Source of the DNA: Hydractinia symbiolongicarpus
Lineage: Eukaryota > Cnidaria > Hydrozoa > Anthoathecata > Hydractiniidae
Reading direction: 5' to 3'
DNA length: 64,000 bases
Assembly (NCBI RefSeq): GCF_029227915.1
Contig: NC_079883.1
Location: forward strand, 6,944,001 to 7,008,000
Part shown: positions 21,501 through 29,620 of the stretch, piece by piece
How positions within the stretch are numbered: position 1 is the stretch's first letter
Layout of the letters: every line of letters starts with the position of its first letter
The notes under the pieces: model-generated
The model's database searches: none
The model's input: the letters and a program-made list of their open reading frames with translations, nothing else
Told to the model about the DNA's origin: nothing
Program-made: the position numbers and the translations under genes

Positions 21501-22636
21501 TATGAAAATCCTAATACAAGCGCAGAAGAAGCCTAAATTAACAAAGTAGATGTAAAGCCGAAGATTTCCAACTGGAATTAATAGATCTCAAAATACAGAA
21601 CATACTAAAAAAAATTGTGGTGCAAATATCAATGTAGCTTTCGGCTATTTTTCTGCACCTCGGTATGTACCACCATAATGGCATCCATATGGATGTTACA
21701 ACGAGGAAAGCTCCCTGCTGTGCTCCCATGTTGTAGTTTTTTCAATAAAGAAAAAACTAGCCCTGCAGCACTTTGCACACTCAAAATTGTAGTGTACAGA
21801 CATCCAATTTTTAATTCTTTAGTTAGTGGACTATAATAAAGGAGGGTGTTATAATAAGCATAACCTGTCAAACTTTCTACATGTAGTTTTCCGATATAGT
21901 GGTCTAATTGATAATAGTCTTTATCATATTACATTTCAATTAGCATAAGAAAAATAATGTAATAGTCATTACAAAGGAGGGTGTTAAGACTAGCATAATC
22001 CTTCTTTTTTAAACGTATTTTCTAGAGTAAACCATTTATGAGATTCAGCAGGTACAATTCAACTTGGTTCATTTAGGTTTAAGATTCTCCATGTGATGTG
22101 TTGGTGCATTTTGCTTGGTTAAATTTTGTAAAAAGTTTTTACTTAATTTACTTGCAACGCAGTACGAATTGAAAAAAACTTTTTGTTGGAAAATGTTGTA
22201 CAATGGAACAAAAACAAATCAAAGTTCAAGAAATTTTCTAACAAAAAGATATTTGTTGTACTAAATATAACATCAAACAATATAATTATATCTTAAAAAT
22301 GTTTATATTTATTAAAAATAGAATTTTTTTTTAAAAGATCGAAAGGAATTTAAACTGCTTTTTTAGTTCCACATTTCTAAGTTCAGGACTTCTTCAAATA
22401 AACTTATACCTCATGCTAAATGGTGCCATAATTCGAATAACAAACTGACGATTCCTTCCACGCTTTAGTTTTGGGAGTTTTGTTGGATCAAAATCAGGCG
22501 GATAATATTTCTAAATAAATAAATAATTACGCATTTTATATGTGTAATTGTACAACCTGAAGTCATAACAGCAGCAACATTTCACAGTACAAAACCTTGG
22601 TATGATACTTACATTAAGCACTTTACGTTCTGACAT
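6569..22636 (-). CDS. YJU2: Spliceosome step-one factor YJU2 (CCDC94/CWC16 family)
   Basis: Nine coding exons join in frame to about 360 residues: 22613-22636, 22410-22510, 17743-17797, 17535-17624, 11672-11806, 7523-7616, 7207-7294, 6989-7136 and 6569-6916. All junctions show GT-AG. The start MSERKVLN then KYYPPDFDP is the family's hallmark N-terminus. A zinc site is formed by C43-x2-C46 ([11 protein letters not shown]) and C80-x2-C83 ([11 protein letters not shown]). [18 protein letters not shown] at about 91-108 is nearly invariant in the family. The C-terminal half is charged and coiled-coil-like, ending in a Lys/Glu-rich tail. Known role of the family: it enters the activated spliceosome and promotes branching (first step). 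The family in human is about 320 residues, so the length is normal. Introns 2, 4 and 5 are swollen by transposons. The identification is firm; exact splice points are by eye. Confidence 0.93.
7725..8700. repeat. Dispersed repeat, copy 1 (partner at 42.1-42.8 kb) with Tigger-like left end
   Basis: From about 7910 to 8690 the sequence closely parallels 42,090-42,790, sharing long blocks such as GCGTCTATGTATAGCGACTC and CGGACGTTTTGTCCGAC. The left flank TACAGTCAAATCTGT...AGCCACC at 7725 resembles the CAGTCAAACCTGT terminal sequence of pogo/Tigger elements. It sits in YJU2 intron 5. The two copies also conserve a short coding-like block, ELARM-(V/I)-R, AMNR and [10 protein letters not shown], at about 8475-8550. 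Confidence 0.7.
8701..10449. other. YJU2 intron 5 interior, no gene seen
   Basis: No recognisable coding sequence. A TATAGCAACCACC-type segment near 8898 and another near 8970 (TATATAACAACCACT) echo Tigger-like terminal sequence, so part of this is probably old DNA-transposon material. Confidence 0.4.
10450..10815 (+). pseudogene. Tigger/pogo-like transposase relic
   Basis: Translation gives [10 protein letters not shown] near 10,460, then [13 protein letters not shown] near 10,520-10,555, which is the CENP-B/Psq-type helix-turn-helix of Tigger transposases. Farther on comes [22 protein letters not shown] at about 10,700-10,765, the segment that carries the first catalytic Asp of the DDE domain. 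Several stops interrupt it and the remainder of the DDE domain is missing. It is inactive and lies antisense within YJU2 intron 5. Confidence 0.75.
11486..11578. mobile_element. Small Tigger-type MITE flanked by TA
   Basis: About 90 bp with diverged inverted ends. The left begins CAGGCAGGTTCTCTCTATAA and continues GGCCACCTGTCT. The right, read on the other strand, begins CGGTCAAACCTGTCTAAAAC and continues AGCCACTTAAG. Each end is bordered by TA, the target dinucleotide of Tc1/mariner/pogo elements. It has no coding capacity and lies close to YJU2 exon 5. Confidence 0.65.
12096..12221 (+). repeat. 5' LTR of the Copia element
   Basis: 126 bp, starting TGTTAACATCC and ending TTTTCA. Read against the 3' LTR I find no mismatch, which implies a recent insertion. 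It is short for an LTR, so promoter and polyadenylation signals must be compressed. Confidence 0.95.
12222..12233 (+). other. Primer-binding site for initiator tRNA-Met
   Basis: TGGTAGCAGAGG follows the 5' LTR directly and is complementary to the CCUCUGCUACCA 3' end of animal initiator tRNA-Met, the usual primer of Copia elements. Confidence 0.9.
12245..16618 (+). CDS. Copia gag-pol polyprotein, intact
   Basis: 1457 residues in one frame. Domains in order: gag (about 1-250); a CCHC zinc knuckle [14 protein letters not shown] (about 258-271); aspartic protease with LDTGCPQN (catalytic D at about 325); integrase zinc-binding H477, H482, C513, C516; integrase core D546, D600, E636 (spacing typical of D,D35E), including HMDNGGEF; reverse transcriptase from about 999 ([17 protein letters not shown]) with the HVDD catalytic pair at 1145-1146; RNase H with CYSDAS (D at about 1300). 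Gag and pol are not separated by a frameshift, so Gag excess must come from another mechanism. The order IN before RT places it in Copia rather than Gypsy. No lesion was noticed. The start ATG lies 23 bp after the LTR. Confidence 0.95.
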   Translation: MASGFLNPPRWDEENKEFSLWLREAKAWKVATSGVTGLKDVHGLQLALHLPDGSEIRRQLFDTLDTENMTGDDGWKKVIELIETYYSKDDNTSAFDTWKDFRILCRKEDQSIEQYIMYYEKYKVRMERFDMKLGERIHGLNLLCGANLNDSDLRLAMREVDGDQPNEMYKQAKKALKKYFGSAAVTSTQSSNTAVASVQPAVKQEPFFATLDEYETYVAWRQYRSKNGNSSNKSYRGQGRGKLQHRNPLNADGKPLTCRVCRSIAHFARDCPHRSEKQQGSEDNQQHDSSTNRSWVASVNSDVIECQASDASMAGGVAYNYMILDTGCPQNVAGVVWTQCFLDSMSTDMYQNVKKLHGNNKFKFGGGRVMKSMYTIIAPVLVAGEITSLKFDVVDTDLPLLLGKETMKAWNLLICTGNDTAEVTINRVKKNVELFTSPTGHWCINVQPGFPVEVLDVMFSVSELSKHDKELAAKRLHRQFCHPPFEFLKKVLSVLDKPDKEFLDILHKYSQNCLVCKRYKPTIPRPAVGNLMDPDKMKFNEIVSIDLKERKGKWIIYLIDMVTRYTRADFIPSKEKRIVVAKIIELWLPIFGAAKSFHMDNGGEFANDEMRELGNQFGINIKHTAAYSPWANGLNERNHATIDIMMEKMLEDHPKLSESLALQYAISVRNCCMFVNGFTPAQLAIGQNPRLPSAFHDELPALEGITTSSVIAQHLNAIAAARKAFVQAEISSKLRKALKHPVREYADIFYQPGNQVFYKLPDDRRWQGPATVIGADGKVVMIRHGSVLRRVHPCRLQLVNEISHSSSQPDSSPQAAGNSQSDITQNLESGYEQHHIAEEETEQEVQHFTEHVATHQPESSIQQPESGPVARSKMSLPKRQQTVQYKYPDGEWKEVKILGPAGKKGGIHKDWVNVRDHSDHEYSMDWSDVSEWKLVEIESDPTGGDPSTPSNCEEEMCVAVCFNAPDEFKNAKSAELEKWKQYEVYQEVPDVGQPRLTGRWVCTRKIVDGKLVPKARYVIRGFQENINIPADSPTGSKECMRLVLSIIASKQWTLNSIDIKAAFLQGKPIQRDVFIVPPCDVPLPNTLWKLEKCVYGLNDAARMWYFAVWEALQNLGCHRSTIDYGVFYWKDKNDQLSGVLQAHVDDFLWSGTDVFKADVIDKLYQIFQVGHSASSHFKYVGINISQSESGQLSLDQLDYIEKIDQIPITRERQLQKDSICTKTESSQYCRLVGQLNWTATHTRPDIAFDISVLSSTMKAPTVSNILKANKVLQRIKGNPLKIHFPSLESLENCSIICYSDASLANLSSGQSSGGYVVFLSDNKGKVCPLVWSSKTIRRVVRSTLAAETSAMVDALDAAYFMSQVLTEMISIPNTQCKHIQIHALTDNESLYRNTYSTTMAAERRLRVDISVIKEMILREELSSVKWIPTSMQLADPLTKVGADPTKLTAVLETGNVG
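16731..16750 (+). other. Polypurine tract of the Copia element
   Basis: A purine run with one T interruption ends in GGGAA immediately before the 3' LTR, the expected primer for plus-strand DNA synthesis. Confidence 0.8.
16751..16876 (+). repeat. 3' LTR of the Copia element
   Basis: 126 bp, matching the 5' LTR at every base that I compared, followed by the TGTAT duplication. Confidence 0.95.
17820..18800. repeat. Field of degenerate ATACRAATTT motifs
   Basis: Motifs such as ATACAAATTT, ATACGAATTT and CATAGAAATTTAA recur about 20 times, concentrated at 17,820-18,000 and 18,540-18,790. A less repetitive centre lies between them, containing TTCTAAACGCT twice and GCGATC blocks. The arrangement suggests a non-autonomous element with subterminal repeats in YJU2 intron 2. 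No clean terminal inverted repeat or target duplication is visible. Confidence 0.45.
18810..20930 (-). pseudogene. Truncated L1/Tx1-like LINE, 5' half, antisense in YJU2 intron 2
   Basis: Reading the minus strand from 20,930 downward: an ORF1 region (about 20,860-20,140) ends with a CCHC-like knuckle [18 protein letters not shown] run of 22 C follows. An ORF2 endonuclease remnant then shows [22 protein letters not shown] and [11 protein letters not shown]. Next is an RT entry with [20 protein letters not shown] and [21 protein letters not shown] near 19,230-19,080, then a [13 protein letters not shown] segment near 18,930. It stops near 18,810, before the RT catalytic DD block. Frameshifts and internal gaps make it dead. 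Its 5' end touches a U2 snRNA segment. Confidence 0.8.
20114..20135 (+). repeat. Homopolymer run of 22 G
   Basis: An uninterrupted G tract on the plus strand, C on the LINE strand. It falls between the LINE's ORF1 and ORF2 remnants. It is conspicuous in AT-rich DNA and is a likely site of sequencing or assembly error. Confidence 0.9.
20931..20973 (-). ncRNA. U2 snRNA 5' fragment
   Basis: On the minus strand TTCTCGACCTAATGGCTAAG is followed by ATCAAGTGTAGTATCT. This corresponds to about nucleotides 5-41 of U2 snRNA, including the branch-site pairing box GUAGUA. Two or three differences lie in the first stem (U2 has CUCGGCCUUUUGGCU). After the AGTATCT the sequence leaves U2 and enters LINE 5' sequence, so the RNA cannot be functional. 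It could be the remnant of a U2 gene that served as LINE target, or a template-switch chimera. Confidence 0.75.
21290..21360 (-). pseudogene. tRNA-Arg-like sequence without acceptor stem
   Basis: The minus strand shows a box A (TGGCCCAATGATAAGG) and a D arm. It has a paired anticodon arm with loop CTATGGA (anticodon position ATG) and a perfect T arm, CCAGG-TTCGACT-CCTGG. The layout is close to animal tRNA-Arg. The two ends do not pair into an acceptor stem, so it is a tRNA pseudogene or the head of a SINE. Confidence 0.55.
21370..22400. other. Distal YJU2 intron 2, no gene seen
   Basis: No coding motif recognised. A short direct repeat, AAAGGAGGGTGTTA, occurs at about 21,837 and 21,973. Confidence 0.4.
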
Positions 22637-23326
22637 GTTTGAAGAGCTTTTTTACTTTCCTATAAAATATTTTGTGATAAATTAGTTACCGAAAAATTGT
22701 ATAAATGTTTTTGTATTTGTATTAAAAAATTCCACTATTTTTACTTTACCTCCTGCAAAAGCTGTTTTTGACTTAAAAAAGAAATAAAAATGTTTTGCTA
22801 ATTGGATCAGTAAAGTGCAGGTTCTGAAATTTTTAAAAACACATGATAAGGAAACATTATTTTCTTTTTTATGTTTCAAGAATTGAGAATTGTTTTTATG
22901 ATGCAGAAAAACAATTAAAAAGCCAAACAGGCTACTTCATTTCTTGAAAAGCATCACAAATTACACAATATGTGATGCAATTCTTCCAATCTATACATCA
23001 TTGGTGAAAAATTAATGTTAACATTGAACATCCACTGAGACAAAAAGATGATGTATTGTATAACATTTAAAGAATTACCAGCAATTTTGTTTTTACCTTA
23101 ATCACACTATTAACTTTATTATTAAAGTGAGTGGAGTTATACATTAAAGTGAGTGGGGATTACCAGCAGTAATGAAATTATTTTTGGAGTATAAGCAGCC
23201 CTAATCCACAACATACACAAAATTAGGATTTTTAAAACACAAAATAGTTGCTGAAAGGCAACTGCTGAAAGAGGAACTAAAAAAAAAAAAAAGATTTATA
23301 GAAAAACTTTTATCAAAATATTTTTC

Positions 23327-23893
<567 letters not shown>

Positions 23894-24499
23894 TTAACAG
23901 TTGTAAAATATTTGATGGCAAACAGAGACCACATAAATTTCATTATTTCAGCGTAAGGAACAAATGTGAAAATGTTTGTTACCTCCAATGGTGCTAAAAA
24001 AACTTTCATATTTAAGTTTTTTATGAATTTTTTTATTTGTTAAATTATTGCAGATTTTAGAGGTATAATTTTACTCCCAATTAGTAATAACTTTAACAGC
24101 TAATGTTTACAGAAAATATTAAATATATCTGGTTTTGATCAAAATTACTTTAAAATGTCCCAGATATGATGGTTCGCGAACACAGGTCCAAGGAAATGCT
24201 GTTTAAAATATGCAATGTTTTGACATGCAATAATTTGCATATTAAAACATTCATAAAATATAATATAATATTTATGAATCTCTAGGATTAAAGTCCATGT
24301 GACTATACCCCCAGTTTGCATCATGTCAGACAAAAAAACATGTCACTTAAATTTTAAAATAACTTAAAAAGAGTTTGTACATGTAAGATGAGTTAATCCT
24401 GAAAATTTCAGCTCTGTATTTTTTCTCTTTTGGAAAATACGCCTTTTCAAAGTTTACCAGTTTCTCGTAAAATCGCATTTCTGGGGTGCATATATAAAG

Positions 24500-24919
24500 A
24501 AGTTTTTTAAATAAAATTTTCAACAACTACATAATACACAGAGGACGTATAAAACAATATTTAACAAAACATATAACATATAACGGCAAACCCAAGAGTA
24601 TTTAAATTATATACCGTTGGTAAGGGTAACGCCCACCGCGCGGAGCACGAATGCACTCCTCCCCTTGTTGACTATAAATAATATTTATCCTAAAACAATT
24701 TTAATGGAACAGACAATTCCTATACATTAAGCGTGGGACTGTTATCGCAAATATACATGGCCTCAGCTATTTTCCTCTTTTTAAAGTGGTGAACATTGTC
24801 TATTAAAATACTGAAGTTCTTTTGTCCAGCAAGTGGGTGATTCTCAGTGACTGAATGTTTTAGGATGTGAGATGTAAGGGTGTATTATGTAGTTGTTGAA
24901 AATTATATTTAAAAAACTT
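24500..24919. mobile_element. MITE with 40-bp terminal inverted repeats
   Basis: The left end at 24,500-24,539 and the reverse complement of 24,880-24,919 match at all but about two of 40 positions, both including TTTTCAACAACTACATAATA. The 420-bp unit has no coding potential. A target duplication was not obvious, so the superfamily is unassigned. A GC-rich spot lies inside at about 24,640. Confidence 0.7.
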
Positions 24920-25164
24920 GTAAGATAATTGTAACAATTTACGTTGATAATGTCTTGTAGTATGTAACGAAATATTCAATAAAATAAATTATGATGTGAC
25001 ATTTTCTGTCATTAGTAATTTTAGACCTGGACAAGGAATGTGCATTTAAACTTCATCAATGCAGAGATATTATAAAGGTGAATTGATTAACACAATTTTT
25101 TTTGCCGAAGTGACACTTGCAGGAAAAGTTTTGCTTGGAAAAAGTCATGTCAATTGAGGTAAAA

Positions 25165-25395
25165 GGTAGGTTTGCATGAGGCCTGTTTAAGAACTGTTAT
25201 GTTGTACAGTAGTGAGACATAGGCAGTGAAGCATGAAGATCTTGACTGTTTAGAAAGAAATGATGTAAAAATGGTTTGGTTCAGATCTACCACAGTCTAG
25301 ATCAGATTGAAATAGGGTCATTAATATATCCTGTCCAACCCATGCTAGCATGGAAAACAAACGTTAAGCAGAGAATAATGATGATAATTTTTGGG
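25165..25395 (+). pseudogene. LINE 3' end fragment with ATGATGATAA tail
   Basis: Translation gives VMLYSSET, a stop in place of the usual Trp, then AVKHEDLDCLERNDVKMVWF. This is the familiar C-terminal end of many LINE ORF2 proteins (LYGSETW...LERN-R-MVRW). The segment ends with CCATGCTAGCATGGAAAAC and a short TGATGATAA tail, as expected for a 5'-truncated insertion. Confidence 0.6.
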
Positions 25396-25399
25396 TGAA

Positions 25400-26454
25400 A
25401 ATTTAAGTTTCTTTTAAAAAAATCAACTCACCCTAAAATCCCTTGTAATTTTGCATTGTTTTCAGGGAGTGTCGGCACTCTTGTGTTGGAGAATCAGGTC
25501 AAACTCTTATAAAATTAAGAAACTTTCAATTACAAGCCCTGTTCTAATAATCATATTCAAAATTTCCTATTTTATATATTCTTCACTGGTAAAACTAAAT
25601 ATGCCACTAATTTCCCTTAAAACTAAGCCCTATGTTCAATGTAAAAGAAGACATGCACCAAGATTTGTGCAGGATCTATGCTGAAACGTAAGAACTTAGG
25701 GGACCGAGATTAAAAATTGCCACAGGCTTTCTGACATCTAGTGAAAAGTGTTCATCTTACATTAAACTTGCTTTGAAAGAGTATATATCTACTCTATGAA
25801 TGAGTCAGCGCACAACCTTTTCCTGAGTTTTTTTTTGCCTTTTTGACATAGAGGCCAGCATTGGAGGCAAAAACCTATAGCACAAGTAGACATTTTATAT
25901 TTATTTACAAAATTAAACTTAGTTGTAATAAATTAACGCTTCTTTTCTTCCAAAGTTTTGTTTTGCAACATGTTATAAGGAGCCTGTTTTTGCCATTCAG
26001 AGAGATGATGTCAAACTAGGTTTGATATGAAAAGAATTTACAAAATGGCAGCTTTGCAATGAGGAAGCATGTTGTAAATACAAGAAAAGGTGGCTTTATA
26101 TTTGCTTTCTTATTTCAAAATTTACTTAAATGTGAAATTACTAATTCTCAACATTCTCCTGGTCAGCAAATGTCAGGTGATACTTTTAAACCAATTTTTA
26201 GCGTATAGCTATTATGATATGAGGGAAAACACTCCATTTATGTGGTCTACTTTTCATAAACAGGGGGTGAATTTTTCATAGAATCTTTGTTTTCAACCTC
26301 AATCTTGACAACAAATTGTGTAGTTCTAGGCGAATTTTTGCTAATTTAGCTTTAATTTAATCCACATACTTGTAGCTAGCTAGTTCTTGTTTAACCAAAG
26401 CTTCTTCCGACCTGAAGAATAGTATAAACCGGATAAAATGGTCATTTTTTAAGG
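25400..26454. other. Intergenic stretch, nothing recognised
   Basis: Only short open frames without family resemblance are present. Confidence 0.4.
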
Positions 26455-26605
26455 TGGCAGGTAAGCTTTAACCTACACTTTACTTTAGCCAACACCTAAC
26501 CTACTTTGACCTACTCACCTACGTTGACCTACTCACCTATTTTAACCTACTCACTTACTTAGTAGTAGGTTGAGTAGTAGTATATTGAATAGTAGGTTAA
26601 ATGTT
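26455..26605. repeat. Tandem and inverted ACCTACTCA repeats
   Basis: A unit of about 15 bp, TTGACCTACTCACCTA and variants, repeats four to five times. It is then followed in reverse orientation by AGTAGGTTGAGTAG, giving an imperfect inverted repeat centred near 26,555. Confidence 0.65.
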
Positions 26606-27145
26606 TTTTTTTTGTTTCAGGCGGTATTTTATAGTTTAGCCAGAAGCAAATCAACTGTTGTTGTACCTGAACTTCGGATTGGAAACGTTTTTCCGCATGG
26701 ACAGAAGAAGATCTATTTGACGGAACAACGGAATAGTACTGGTTGGGGCCACGTGCGTTAACCCTCCCCCAATCTCGTTCCCAGCGCTCTTTTTCTCCTA
26801 ATTGACAATCTTGCGGAACCTAGGAGATGCGAAACTAGAATGAAAGTCGCAGCAGGTCCGTCTCACCCTCTTCTTGGGTTTTTTGCTTTTTTGATATGAG
26901 AAAAGGCGGAGAAAAGGCAAAATACTCGGGGATCGAGAATGAGTCCGTATGGCTTAAAACATGTTGGCCTGACTTCTCTCGACAAGCAAACCCAAAACAA
27001 CAGTGTAATTAAACCAGATGTATTGAAAGTTGTTAATTATGAACAATTATGTGCAGGACATGAGGTAGCTAAATCACCAGAGTCCATCCAATTAGTGTAA
27101 CATATTCAAAGCAGGTGATTGTCAAAGATTTATACAAATCGATGC

Positions 27146-27457
27146 ATAGATAGAGATGTGCGTATATTACATGGCTAGCCTCACAATTTTCAAGGGATAT
27201 ACCCTGTCTATTATTTCCAGGAGGGACCATGGCTTAGATGGAGAGTCCTAGAGTATTTAATGCTCATTTTGAGCTACTAGACAACTCCCGGCAACATCCA
27301 ACGGCCCACACAGTGTGTCATCTCACCAATTTTCCTCACATGGCTTGGGTTAACCCGGGGCTTCGGTAACATTTACTCGCCCATGTTGAATCACCGTCAA
27401 GAGGAATCGAACCCCGGTCTCCCGCACAGCTATAACCACTAATTTACGGCGCCATCA
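27146..27457 (-). mobile_element. Full-length tRNA-derived SINE
   Basis: Reading the minus strand: a Pol III-type head with box A (TAAATTAGTGG) and box B (GGTTCGATTCC), an internal body, then a tail region beginning CTCAAAATGAGCATTAAATA and ending in GATAGA-type repeats. The tail recurs at 41,019 and 41,788 on the plus strand. The A-to-B spacing is about 10 nt shorter than in a real tRNA, so it is not a tRNA gene. Confidence 0.75.
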
Positions 27458-27459
27458 AA

Positions 27460-29608
27460 CGCATTTAATTCCATCAACTGCGCAATCTTTCTTCATACAT
27501 AGCAAATTACGTTATCAACTGTTAATGTCGTCCATCAAAACGTTTCATATTACTATGGTGGTTTTGAGACATCTAATCAGAATGACAGCGCGAGGGAGAT
27601 CCAATCGCGATGTCTATGTACGCTGTTAGACTCATGTCTCTTCTTTCGTCCCTATATATATATATTATACAAACAAAGACATAACTTTTTCTGGTTAAAC
27701 ATCCAGCAATTTAACTGCCATATTTTAACAACGCGCTAACGTATTTATAAAAGGTTTCTGTACAAAAAGGAGCACGCAGCGTTTTCTGATATAAGGGTTT
27801 CAGACCCATTGGCCAAATGCTACTTAAACCACAGTATCTTAGCAGTACACAAAAAGAATAAAAATGAGGAAAAAAAGATGCTACAACAAGTAAATAAACC
27901 AATTCGACCATGGCACGTTTACGCCTATTGTTTTTTTTGTACCTTGAAGGCTCAAGTCGCGAGTGCTGCAGATTTTTTTCCCAAATGTAGCTGATCTTTT
28001 GGTAGAGGAAGCAACCCAGGAGCATCAGCATCTGGTGAATGAGATCAATACCAAACTTTGATCTTGAACTTTGACCAAACTTGCTTTGTGTGTTTGAATC
28101 TGATATCTGATGCTACACCGAATTTTGATACAGACATCGTACTGGCCGTAATCGAAAGTCAAATAAGGAGCTCATGATGGAACTGTTAAAAAATCAATAC
28201 ATTCTCGACCCCCAAAGAGCTTTGTGGACGAAACTAAAATCTTTTAAGTTAAACCAGTTAGCTTGAAAGATGCATAATTACGCATGTGAAAGATGCATAA
28301 ATATGCATGCGAAAGAAATTTCCTACTTCAAAATTTTATATTTTTACAACTAATAAATTTCTTAATTTCTTATGAAATGGTTTCTTATCTTATAAAAAAC
28401 TGTACATTCCGATTTGAGCGTTTCTCTAGCTTTTCTTCGAATCTTCAGATTCCGTGAAGTAAATGCCTCTACAAATGACCCTCTAGCGTTGGGTCAAATA
28501 TGGTCGTTACAACTTTCCCTGTTAGCCTATAACAATTCCCTCCTTGTTGTATTTGTTGTGGTAGTGCGGTTACTTCGAGTTGCTTAGCTTGGCGTTTAGC
28601 ATGAGAATAGGATTGATATCTTAGCACTCTAAAATAAACTGTGCACGCCCGGAACACGCCCTTAATACGGGGAGCGGAGCGCGCTTGCCAGAGTGCCCAG
28701 ACTATACCTCTCCTTATGACTATGGCTCAAATGTGATCTTTGAATGCACCAGGACAGCCTTTGTAGGTAGACCCTTGTTAATATTAGAGTAATCTTGGCT
28801 AAACAAATTTTAATAATATTAAGTGTATTCGGTCAGCATCTGTATGTGGTGCCCTTGATTTTTTTGATAGTGATTTTAATCTTCTCGAATGAACGTGTAA
28901 TATAATGATAAATATTTGGTAAAAAAGCCCTTTTTGTGGAAGGCAATTTCGTAACTTTTTTTTGTTATAAAATTATATTTTGCTCACACGACATTTTAAA
29001 AAAGGGGGTATTTTTCGGGGTCCCGCGTCCCGCGTATGTCCTTTTAACGCTACACATCACCCTGGGCAGTCCAAACCTGTTTTACTTTCGTTTCTCAAAA
29101 CTATGGCATTTGTGGGGTGGTGCAGCAGAATATACTTATGCCAAAACAAGATCTAAAAAAGAACATATTTAATATACTTTTTTGATCACTATACAATTGT
29201 ATTCTAAATAAGTTTATATTTTTCCAAATGATTGTGGATTGGTTGGTTGGTTTTCCACCATTTCAAAATGTTTACTTTTGAGTATTGAAAAGTTTGATAG
29301 CTAACTAGCTACCATGTTAACTGGATTATGCAAAATTTTTATTTTGTTTTTGGTACGACTGCTCTTTACTTTATTTCCTTGGCGAATGTTTAGTATCATA
29401 ATAAAATAGTGTCTGTGCGTAGTTTATTATCTTATAACTTAGCTACTTCTTTGTTTCACTTGTCCTTCTTTGGTGCTGTATCACATACGTATATGCTTGA
29501 TTTTATTATTTCAACTTTTGAACACAAAAATTATTTATATATAAATGTAATTGCAACTTGCCACTAACTGTATCATTTTAAAAATTTATTTGTTTTTTCT
29601 TTTTCCAG
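27460..29608. other. Region upstream of SPATA7, nothing recognised
   Basis: No recognisable coding exon. It may contain the promoter and 5' untranslated exon of SPATA7, since the first coding exon is preceded by a splice acceptor (TTTTCCAG at 29,601-29,608). Confidence 0.4.
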
Positions 29609-29620
29609 AAGTACTAAAAA

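Noticed and set aside
23281-23294. A-run near AK6 as a retrocopy poly(A) tail
   Set aside because: The run is A on the plus strand, T on the AK6 strand, so it has the wrong polarity for a tail.
26570-26761. Open frame with a splice-like CAG before it and a possible GTGCGT donor near its end
   Set aside because: No family resemblance, no partner exons found in frame; left unannotated.
27711-28031. 106-codon minus-strand hydrophobic frame
   Set aside because: No coherent domain or splice partners; likely chance or an old repeat.
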